NCBI GenBank assembly: GCA_025356795.1
Contig: JANXRR010000467.1
Span: 1 to 5,153 of the forward strand
DNA from: Bacteroidia bacterium
GTDB lineage: Bacteria; Bacteroidota; Bacteroidia; Cytophagales; Cyclobacteriaceae
Direction: 5' to 3'
DNA: 5,153 bases
The position numbers and the translations under genes were made by a program. The notes under the pieces are model-generated. The model was not told the DNA's origin and did no database searches. It saw nothing but the letters and a program-made list of their open reading frames with translations. This document shows, piece by piece, positions 1 through 5,153 of the stretch (position 1 is the stretch's first letter; each line of letters opens with the position of its first letter).

Positions 1-1499
1 ATTACTGGGTATTTCTTTGAAGCATCAAATGGCACTGGTTTTAGCATGTACCCGTTCAACGTTGTGCCTTCTGCCGTTTTAAAAGAAAAGAATTCTTTTG
101 GCGCTAAATTATACTCTTGAGCAGTTTTTGTTAGTGCTTCATTTTTTTCTAATGATTTGATTAACTCATTGCCTTTCGTTTTATAAAGACTCACTTGCAA
201 AGGCTGACTTGCATTGTTGAAGTTGTCAATGTAAAATTGAAAGTCTTTGCTTAAGTTAATGGAATGCGTTCCTGACAAGGCAGAAAGCTTAGTTTTCTTT
301 TTCCCATCGAATGAGATAGAATAGAACTGACGCTCCAATGGGGATGCCTCTGATGATGAATAGTAAAGGGTTTTATTCTTTTCATCAAAGCCATTGAAAT
401 CAGTGACTTCAAAATCACCCGAGGTAAGTGGTCTTACTAGTACTCCATCCATCGCGTACAAATACAGATGATAAAAACCTTTCAGTTCACTTCCGTGGAT
501 GAATTGTTTTCCATCAGCTAAATAGGTGAGGTCATCATTTATGTCAACATAGGTTTCGCTCTTTTCAGTAAGAATAGTTTTTGATTCGCCTGTTGTTGCG
601 TTTATATGGAGAATATCCAATGTGTTTTGAAGTCTGTTCAGTCTGCGTATGGAAAGCAAGTTTGAATTTTGTGTCCATTGAACGCGTGGAATGTAAATGT
701 TCTTTTCGCTTCCGATATCTGCTTTTACTTTTTGTTTAGATGTCACATCATAAAACCAAATTTCAATGGTTGAGTTATCTTCTCCTGCCTTTGGATATTT
801 GTATCGATAATCATTTGGGTAAAGTTTACCTGCGGCCCATTTCTGTAAATTATATTCTTTCACTTCCGATTCATCAAAGCGATAGTAGGCAATCTTTTTA
901 CTGTCTGGTGCCCAGAAGAATGCTTGTGCAAAACTGAACTCCTCTTCATACACCCAATCGCAACTTCCGTTGATGATAAAATTGAATTTGCCATCCGCTG
1001 TAATTTGCTCTTCTTTCAAATCACTAAGATTAACAACAAACAAATTATTATTGCGAGCGAAAGCAACTTTTGATCCATCGGGTGAAAACGTAGCATACTG
1101 TTGCTTGCCATTCGATGAAAGTTTGTTCAATGTTTTTGTGGTGAGGTCATACACAAAATAATCAGCTTTGAATGATCTTCGGTAAATACCTTCATAATCG
1201 GTGAGCAGTAATATTTTCTTTTCGTCATCACTCAAGGCGTATTCTTGAATGCTCAAATTGGTAGATAGAGTGGCAGCATCTAACAAAGTTTCGGCCACCT
1301 CGCCTGTGGTTACATTATATTTTTCGATTTTATTTCCCCCAAGGGTAGAATAAAACTTGCCGTCTTTCATCCAGCGAATGCTTAAAACAGATTTTTGGCT
1401 GAAGGTATTTTTGGTGGTGAAATCGTCCACTGTAATTTGCTTTTGCCCATAAGAGGAAAGTGAGGCGGTAAAAAGGGCCACTAGAATTAATTTGTTCAT
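1..1499 (-). CDS. DPP-IV family (S9B) dipeptidyl peptidase, N-terminal part, runs off left edge
   Basis: The frame reads 499 codons without a stop from an ATG at 1497-1499 to the window edge. An in-frame TGA at 1548-1550 with no ATG after it fixes this start. Residues 1-18 or 19 look like a signal peptide (basic start MNK, hydrophobic core, SYG/Q end) without a lipobox cysteine, so a periplasmic enzyme is expected. The rest fits the DPP-IV N-terminal beta-propeller: FSPDG blade motif at 138-142, double-Glu motif DWVYEEE at 181-187 (E185/E186 match the glutamates that bind the substrate N-terminus in DPP-IV), YYRFDES at 205-211 and HLYLY at 344-348. At about 481-499 (LNGYMLKP...KKYPV) the chain enters the alpha/beta-hydrolase domain. 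The catalytic Ser, Asp and His lie outside the window, so activity cannot be judged. Family members are roughly 700-750 residues and remove X-Pro or X-Ala dipeptides from peptide N-termini. A prolyl tripeptidyl peptidase is the main alternative. It is divergent from the ypdA-like gene. Family confidence is high; exact specificity is uncertain. Confidence 0.93.
   Translation of the reverse strand, partial: MNKLILVALFTASLSSYGQKQITVDDFTTKNTFSQKSVLSIRWMKDGKFYSTLGGNKIEKYNVTTGEVAETLLDAATLSTNLSIQEYALSDDEKKILLLTDYEGIYRRSFKADYFVYDLTTKTLNKLSSNGKQQYATFSPDGSKVAFARNNNLFVVNLSDLKEEQITADGKFNFIINGSCDWVYEEEFSFAQAFFWAPDSKKIAYYRFDESEVKEYNLQKWAAGKLYPNDYRYKYPKAGEDNSTIEIWFYDVTSKQKVKADIGSEKNIYIPRVQWTQNSNLLSIRRLNRLQNTLDILHINATTGESKTILTEKSETYVDINDDLTYLADGKQFIHGSELKGFYHLYLYAMDGVLVRPLTSGDFEVTDFNGFDEKNKTLYYSSSEASPLERQFYSISFDGKKKTKLSALSGTHSINLSKDFQFYIDNFNNASQPLQVSLYKTKGNELIKSLEKNEALTKTAQEYNLAPKEFFSFKTAEGTTLNGYMLKPVPFDASKKYPV
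939..959 (-). other. DPP-IV double-glutamate motif (codons 181-187)
   Basis: These codons encode DWVYEEE, followed by Phe. In characterised DPP-IV enzymes the two glutamates after the Tyr anchor the free amino terminus of the peptide and set dipeptide-wise cleavage. Its presence separates this protein from other S9 peptidases such as prolyl oligopeptidase and oligopeptidase B, which lack it. The family role is established knowledge; the motif is read directly from the translation. Confidence 0.9.
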
Positions 1500-1552
1500 G
1501 TCCGTTATTCTTTTAGGAGCATAAATTTTCTCATTATTGTTGAATAATCATA
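1500..1552. promoter_or_regulatory. Divergent intergenic spacer, presumed to carry or adjoin both promoters
   Basis: This 53-bp AT-rich spacer separates the start codons of the leftward DPP-IV gene and the rightward ypdA-like gene. For ypdA the best match to the Bacteroidota -7 element (TAnnTTTG) is TAAATTTT at 1522-1529, one mismatch, 23 bp before the ATG. No TTTG lies at the expected distance upstream; the nearest is 1491-1494, too far. I found no good promoter match on the other strand, so that promoter may lie inside the 5' end of ypdA. Neither start has a Shine-Dalgarno sequence; an AGGAG at 1515-1519 is too far from the ypdA ATG to act as one. The location is solid; the promoter call is weak. 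Confidence 0.3.
1533..1548. repeat. Perfect 6-bp inverted repeat with 4-base spacer
   Basis: ATTATT, GTTG, AATAAT form a perfect dyad ending 4 bp before the ypdA start codon and 33 bp before the DPP-IV start. It could be an operator for a dimeric regulator or a weak hairpin near the ypdA ribosome-binding region. All stem pairs are A-T, so hairpin stability would be low, and such a dyad can arise by chance in AT-rich DNA. The sequence is seen directly; function is speculative. Confidence 0.3.
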
Positions 1553-2539
1553 ATGGATATCTTACAAACGGATTTTGATGCTATCGTAATTGGAGCCGGA
1601 CCGATTGGGTTGGCTTGCGGCATTGAGTTGAAAAAAGCCAAGGTAAGCTATGCCATTATCGACAAAGGTTGCTTGGTGAATTCGCTATACAATTACCCTA
1701 ACAACATGACATTCTTTTCTACTTCCGAAAAGTTGGAGATTGGCGATGTACCCTTTGTTTGCAATAGCCCTAAACCCACCCGCCCCGAAGCATTAGAATA
1801 CTACCGTAGAGTTTGCACCAGTTGGCGACTTAACGTGAAACTTTATGAGGTGGTAACTTCTGTTAAAAAGGATAAAGTTTTTCAAATCACCACCTCCAAA
1901 TCAACTTACACTTCAAATGCTGTTATACTGGCACTTGGCTTTTATGATTTGCCCTATTTATTAAATGTGCCTGGTGAAGACTTGCCTAAGGTAAAGCATT
2001 ACTATCACGAGCCGCACCCATATTTTGCACAAAAAGTAGTGGTTGTAGGTGCCGCTAACTCGGCTGTTGATGTTGCTTTAGAAACATGGCGCAAGGGTGC
2101 ACAAGTTACGATGGTGATACGAGAAAATGCCATCCGCGAAAGCGTGAAATATTGGGTGCTACCAGATATTGAAAACAGGATTAAAGAAGGCTCGATCAAA
2201 GCGCTTTTCAATTCTACCATTAACGAAATAAGTCCACTTGGTATTAAAATCAAAACTCCCGAAGGAATCATCGAACAAGAAAATGATTTTGTGCTGGCCA
2301 TGACAGGCTACCAACCTCCGTTTGAGTTTATGAAAAAAACTGGCATTACTTTTCATGACGATCAATACCATACTCCTGTTTATGATGAACAAAGCATGGA
2401 GAGCAACGTGAAAAATCTTTACTTAGCTGGGGTTGTTTGTGGTGGGCTAAAAACAAATAAATGGTTTATTGAAAACTCACGCGTTCATGCTGAAATGATT
2501 GTTGGGGATTTGGTGAAGAAAGTAATTGAGCCTATTTAG
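1553..2539 (+). CDS. ypdA: YpdA-family FAD/NADPH oxidoreductase (putative bacillithiol disulfide reductase)
   Basis: This complete 328-residue protein is the usual length for YpdA. The ATG is the first start after an in-frame TGA at 1541-1543. YpdA (Bdr) is a cytoplasmic flavoenzyme proposed to reduce bacillithiol disulfide with NADPH, restoring the low-molecular-weight thiol pool. The FAD Rossmann motif GAGPIG is at residues 14-19. Residues 43-64 contain the family-typical NSLYNYP, TFFSTSEKLEIGD block. GEDLPKVKHYYHEPHPYF spans 141-158, the second nucleotide motif GAANSA is 166-171, FVLAMTGYQP is 246-255, and the C-terminal FAD motif with LAGVV is 291-295. There is no CxxC, which argues against thioredoxin reductase. 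Position 18 is Ile where Firmicutes enzymes have the proposed redox Cys (GGGPCG). Other cysteines are at 22, 40, 70, 88 and 296. The gene is divergent from the DPP-IV gene, its 3' end overlaps the convergent receptor gene by 8 bp, and no bacillithiol biosynthesis gene is in view. The family call is strong; the substrate is inferred. Confidence 0.92.
   Translation: MDILQTDFDAIVIGAGPIGLACGIELKKAKVSYAIIDKGCLVNSLYNYPNNMTFFSTSEKLEIGDVPFVCNSPKPTRPEALEYYRRVCTSWRLNVKLYEVVTSVKKDKVFQITTSKSTYTSNAVILALGFYDLPYLLNVPGEDLPKVKHYYHEPHPYFAQKVVVVGAANSAVDVALETWRKGAQVTMVIRENAIRESVKYWVLPDIENRIKEGSIKALFNSTINEISPLGIKIKTPEGIIEQENDFVLAMTGYQPPFEFMKKTGITFHDDQYHTPVYDEQSMESNVKNLYLAGVVCGGLKTNKWFIENSRVHAEMIVGDLVKKVIEPI
2532..2539. 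other. 8-bp convergent overlap of ypdA and receptor 3' ends
   Basis: The ypdA stop TAG (2537-2539, plus strand) lies inside the receptor's last codons, and the receptor stop TAG (2532-2534, minus strand) lies inside ypdA's last codons. The two coding regions therefore share 8 bp tail to tail. No GC-rich hairpin followed by a T-run was found on either strand within about 70 bp, so transcripts probably run into the opposing gene before ending. Confidence 0.85.
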
Positions 2540-4589
2540 AATTTAGTATACCCTTCACCCCCACATAAAAATTTCTGCCCGCAGCGGTATTGTAGTATCG
2601 CCCTCCAGCGGCATTCAAATCATTGCCCAAGCTATACCGTTGATCGAAGGCATTATCAACACCCGCAAAAAACTCTAAAGACAACTTGGTGGATGCTGTT
2701 TTATAACCCACCCTACTTCCAAACAAATAGTATTCATTGGCAAAGTCGGTGTTGGCATCATTAAGAGCGATGTTGCTGATATAATTAAAGGTGGTGCTTA
2801 AATACACACTATTTCGTGTTATGTCCAGCCCCGTTACTAATGTATTCTTGGCTGTCCCAGTAAGTCGGTTGCCTGAGTAATCTTTTCCTATAGTTACATA
2901 ATTTTCAAACGTATATGGATTAAAGGTGTAACTACTCCAGGCGTTAAAATTAGTAGTCGCTTTGTTAAGTGCCATAGGAGACCAACGTGCCAATGCTTCA
3001 ATGCCCCTTTGAAGGGTATTTCCAGAGTTAATGAAAAAATCTGCACCATCGGCAGTACGCTGAATGATAATTGCCTGGTCAAGTTTAAACTGGTAAGCAG
3101 TAAACTCAAAACTAACTTGGTGATCAAGTACAGATCCTTTCACACCAATCTCTATGTTTTTACCCTGTTCTACGTTGAGCGAATTATTGTAGTTATTAGT
3201 GGATGGTCTTACTTCCGCCAGTGTAGGTGTCGCAAAGCCTTGACTGTAACTTCCGTAAATAGAAATAGTTTGAGTAATCTTCTTCAACAATGCTATACGT
3301 GGTGAAATGATTGGATCAAAATTTCTTGTCTGTTGGGAAGCTGGTGAATCAGACAATCGTTCGAATCGATATTGTAAAAAACTGCTGCTTACTCCCATGG
3401 TAAGAAAAAAGTCGTGAGAAAGGCTTAAATCAGCCTGTGTAAATACCAATGATTGGCTAGACCCAAGCTTATCATCTACCTGCACATTGCCTTGTTGGCC
3501 CAGATTATTATCATAGTCCGTAACGGGTGAATAAAAATATTGGAACTCGCCACCAAAAGTGATTTTGCCTCCCCAACTATCGTTATCTAAGGAATATTGG
3601 GTTTCACTTCGCACTCCCCAATTACTTTCCTTACGTATTTCAAAATTGCGGATGGCTGGGTTGATGAATTGCGAGTACGATCCATAAATGCCAGTCTTGT
3701 TTGTCCAATGCTGGTTAAATTCATAATGATGCATCAATCCAACATAACCTGTTTTATTGTTCACTCTTGCTTGTTGAGCCACTGCTCCTATTGCTTTGCC
3801 CACCGTTGGTCGGGCCTGTCTAAGATCAAGATCATATTCTGCTTTTGTGAGCCCCCCAGGCGTTTGATAGAAAAGATCGGAATACAGCAACGTGGCCGAT
3901 AAATTACTTTTTGAAGAGAGCAAAAATGACCAATCTAAATTTACCCCATCGCGAGTCATATTGGTCAGTTCACGATAGCCCGATGTTTGCTGATGAGCAT
4001 AACCTATTTTTCCACTATTTTTTTTATTTATGATTTTTGCCGCATCTTGATAACGTAACAGGCCAAAGCTTCCCGCCACAGCTGAGAATTGAAACTTGTT
4101 ACTGGTCACTTTTTCACTGTTCAGCAAAACAACACCTCCGGTTCCGGCTCCATACAAGCTGGCCCCTGGGCCTTTTATTATTTCCAATCTATCCACGGCA
4201 TCAAAATCAATAAGGTTTAAATAGGTATTGCCTCCGCCATCAGTAAGTGGTAAACCATTCCAATAAATTTTCACATTTCTTATCCCGAAAGGAGAACGCA
4301 ATGAACTGCCGCGAATGGCCAAGCGAAAACTTCCAGGTGAGCGCTCCTCAAAGCGAACTCCGGGAACTGAGTTTACAGCGGGCAGCAAACTAGTATTATT
4401 AAATCGGTTCAATAATTTTGCATCGACTAAACCAACAGCTGCAGGAATTTCTAATGACGGACGGTTTTGAGAGTAGGCTTTCACAACCACTTCGGTTAAT
4501 AAAGTTATAGAGTCTTTTGCTAATTTTGATTGAGAAAATGAATCAATAGAAAAGACAAGAACAAGAACAACTAGGCAACGAAACTTCAT
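2532..4589 (-). CDS. TonB-dependent outer-membrane receptor (substrate unknown)
   Basis: This complete 685-residue protein starts at the ATG 4587-4589 and stops at TAG 2532-2534. Residues 1-20 are a signal peptide (MKFRC, a Leu/Val core, SFSQ end). EVVVKA at 33-38 resembles the TonB-box-like segment that begins many such receptors. The plug domain spans about 45-160: PAVNSVPGVRF 70-80, IRGSSLRSPFG 92-102, NGLPLTDGGG 111-120 and EIIKGPGASLYGAGTGGV 136-153. The rest is a beta-barrel, with SYSQGFATPTLAEVRP at 447-462, a QGKNIEIGVKG motif at 475-485, and DNAFDQRYSLG then GRYYNTAAGRNFYVGVKG near the C terminus. It lacks the N-terminal carboxypeptidase-like domain of SusC proteins and is shorter than they are, so a siderophore, metal-chelate or cobalamin-type importer is more likely than a glycan one. 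Its start lies 3 bp after the ispH stop, implying co-transcription. The last residue is Lys rather than the aromatic usual for barrel proteins. Energised by TonB-ExbBD encoded elsewhere. Ligand cannot be assigned. Confidence 0.93.
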   Translation of the reverse strand: MKFRCLVVLVLVFSIDSFSQSKLAKDSITLLTEVVVKAYSQNRPSLEIPAAVGLVDAKLLNRFNNTSLLPAVNSVPGVRFEERSPGSFRLAIRGSSLRSPFGIRNVKIYWNGLPLTDGGGNTYLNLIDFDAVDRLEIIKGPGASLYGAGTGGVVLLNSEKVTSNKFQFSAVAGSFGLLRYQDAAKIINKKNSGKIGYAHQQTSGYRELTNMTRDGVNLDWSFLLSSKSNLSATLLYSDLFYQTPGGLTKAEYDLDLRQARPTVGKAIGAVAQQARVNNKTGYVGLMHHYEFNQHWTNKTGIYGSYSQFINPAIRNFEIRKESNWGVRSETQYSLDNDSWGGKITFGGEFQYFYSPVTDYDNNLGQQGNVQVDDKLGSSQSLVFTQADLSLSHDFFLTMGVSSSFLQYRFERLSDSPASQQTRNFDPIISPRIALLKKITQTISIYGSYSQGFATPTLAEVRPSTNNYNNSLNVEQGKNIEIGVKGSVLDHQVSFEFTAYQFKLDQAIIIQRTADGADFFINSGNTLQRGIEALARWSPMALNKATTNFNAWSSYTFNPYTFENYVTIGKDYSGNRLTGTAKNTLVTGLDITRNSVYLSTTFNYISNIALNDANTDFANEYYLFGSRVGYKTASTKLSLEFFAGVDNAFDQRYSLGNDLNAAGGRYYNTAAGRNFYVGVKGILNSK

Positions 4590-4595
4590 TCATTA
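4587..4595 (-). other. ispH stop / receptor start junction (TAATGAATG)
   Basis: On the minus strand the ispH stop TAA (4593-4595) is followed by TGA and then the receptor ATG (4587-4589), leaving only 3 bp between the genes. There is no room for a separate promoter or terminator and no Shine-Dalgarno sequence; the preceding bases are A/T-rich, as is common before Bacteroidota starts. This fits one transcript with translational coupling or reinitiation. A promoter inside ispH cannot be excluded. Confidence 0.7.
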
Positions 4596-5153
4596 AAAAT
4601 TGGCAATCACTTCTTCAACTGATTTTGTTTCCGCAAAAAATTCCAACAACCGCAGCATTATTCTATCTACCAAAGTATCGGGGCAAGACGCTCCGCTTGT
4701 AAGCACAATTTTAATCGGATTTTTTTGAGGGAGAAATGAATAGGTGATTTTTTTTTCCTTGCGGGGATAATTGAAATGGTGTATTTCATTGCTCGATTTA
4801 ATTTCCTTTTCTGAACTAATAAAAAAGGTTGTGAATTCGCGCTCGCAAAGCTCAACAATGTGTGATGTGTTCGAACTATTATATCCACCAACAACAATGG
4901 CCAGATCTGCTTTTGATTTTAATAATTCATAAGTCGCCTCTTGGTTATCGTTGGTTGCATAGCACAACGTATCGCGCGTATCCGCAAAATGCTGGTTAAT
5001 GTTTCCCATACCATACCTTTTAACCATTACCCCCTTTAAAAAATCAACAATGGCCTGCGTTTCGGTGGCCAACATGGTTGTTTGGTTCACCACACCGATG
5101 CTGCCCAAGTGTAATTCTGGATCGAAATCGAAAGAGTATTTCCCGAAAAATTC
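4593..5153 (-). CDS. ispH: 4-hydroxy-3-methylbut-2-enyl diphosphate reductase (IspH/LytB), C-terminal part
   Basis: The frame is open from the right edge (first visible residues EFFGKYSFDF) to TAA 4593-4595, giving 186 residues. A TTG at 5106-5108 is internal and is not the start, because the family match continues above it. IspH is a cytoplasmic [4Fe-4S] enzyme that makes isopentenyl and dimethylallyl diphosphate in the last MEP-pathway step. Visible motifs, numbered from the edge: GVVNQTTMLATET 20-32, RDTLCYATNDNQEA 60-73 with the cluster-ligand Cys at 64 (codon 4962-4964), GGYNSSNTSH 79-88 (diphosphate contacts) and TSGASCPDTLV 152-162. The wording of these motifs fits the long (about 400-residue) cyanobacterial/plant-like IspH found in some Bacteroidota rather than the roughly 316-residue E. 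coli form. The other two cluster cysteines lie beyond the window. The receptor gene follows after 3 bp. An A9 run on the coding strand (4748-4756) falls in the poorly conserved segment before the last motif. Identity is very secure. Confidence 0.96.
   Translation of the reverse strand, partial: EFFGKYSFDFDPELHLGSIGVVNQTTMLATETQAIVDFLKGVMVKRYGMGNINQHFADTRDTLCYATNDNQEATYELLKSKADLAIVVGGYNSSNTSHIVELCEREFTTFFISSEKEIKSSNEIHHFNYPRKEKKITYSFLPQKNPIKIVLTSGASCPDTLVDRIMLRLLEFFAETKSVEEVIANF

Noticed and set aside
740..1161. Short plus-strand open frames (740-937 and 970-1161)
   Set aside because: They lie antisense inside the DPP-IV coding region, which reads without interruption and carries clear family motifs. 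Their translations show no recognisable domain.
2005..2392. Minus-strand open frames inside ypdA (2005-2301 and 2159-2392)
   Set aside because: They are antisense to a fully conserved YpdA region and their translations resemble no known family.
1553..2539. Thioredoxin reductase assignment
   Set aside because: The fold is related, but there is no CxxC active site, and the NSLYNYP and TFFSTSEKLEIGD block is typical of YpdA.
2894..3902. Open frames within the receptor gene (2894-3127 minus; 3009-3305 and 3597-3902 plus)
   Set aside because: They overlap beta-barrel coding sequence in other frames, and their composition looks like frame shadow.
2532..4589. SusC-type glycan importer
   Set aside because: The protein has no N-terminal carboxypeptidase-regulatory-like domain, is much shorter than SusC proteins, and no susD gene is adjacent.
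4667..4897. A second minus-strand open frame within ispH
   Set aside because: It overlaps conserved IspH motifs in another frame and shows no independent coding signal.
5106..5108. TTG as the ispH start codon
   Set aside because: The frame remains open to the window edge with family-like residues above it (EFFGKYSFDF...), and the first two cluster cysteines must lie further upstream.
1..5153. A novel defence, mobile or RNA-based system
   Set aside because: All four genes belong to well-known families and fill the window almost completely. I saw no repeats in arrays, transposase, integrase, toxin-antitoxin pair or structured RNA.

Overview
The window looks like ordinary chromosomal sequence from a member of the Bacteroidota, probably a Cytophagales-like lineage. 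The phylum call rests on several things: a moderately AT-rich composition, no Shine-Dalgarno sequence before any visible start, a periplasmic DPP-IV-type peptidase, a TonB-dependent receptor, a bacillithiol-reductase (YpdA) family protein of the Bacteroidota type, and an IspH of the long cyanobacterial/plant-like type that also occurs in this phylum. The order-level placement is inference only.

Layout: (1) Bases 1-1499, minus strand, hold the N-terminal 499 codons of an S9B dipeptidyl-peptidase-IV family protein. It has a signal peptide, the beta-propeller domain and the double-Glu motif, and it runs off the left edge just before the catalytic hydrolase domain. (2) Bases 1500-1552 are a short AT-rich spacer between two divergent genes, with a small perfect inverted repeat. 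(3) Bases 1553-2539, plus strand, hold a complete YpdA-type FAD/NADPH oxidoreductase. (4) Bases 2532-4589, minus strand, hold a complete 685-residue TonB-dependent outer-membrane receptor whose 3' end overlaps that of ypdA by 8 bp. (5) Bases 4593-5153, minus strand, hold the C-terminal 186 residues of IspH, the last enzyme of the MEP isoprenoid pathway. It ends 3 bp before the receptor's start codon, so the two are probably co-transcribed.

Coding density is nearly complete; the largest gene-free stretch is 53 bp. I see no RNA genes, mobile elements, CRISPR arrays, attachment sites or convincing terminators. The genes do not form one obvious pathway. The plausible links are general: thiol redox balance (YpdA), an Fe-S enzyme (IspH) paired with an outer-membrane importer that could serve iron uptake, and periplasmic peptide turnover (DPP-IV).

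I found no strong evidence for an undescribed system. The points most worth a second look are the isoleucine in YpdA where Firmicutes homologues carry a proposed redox cysteine, the tight ispH-receptor pairing, and the overlapping convergent gene ends.
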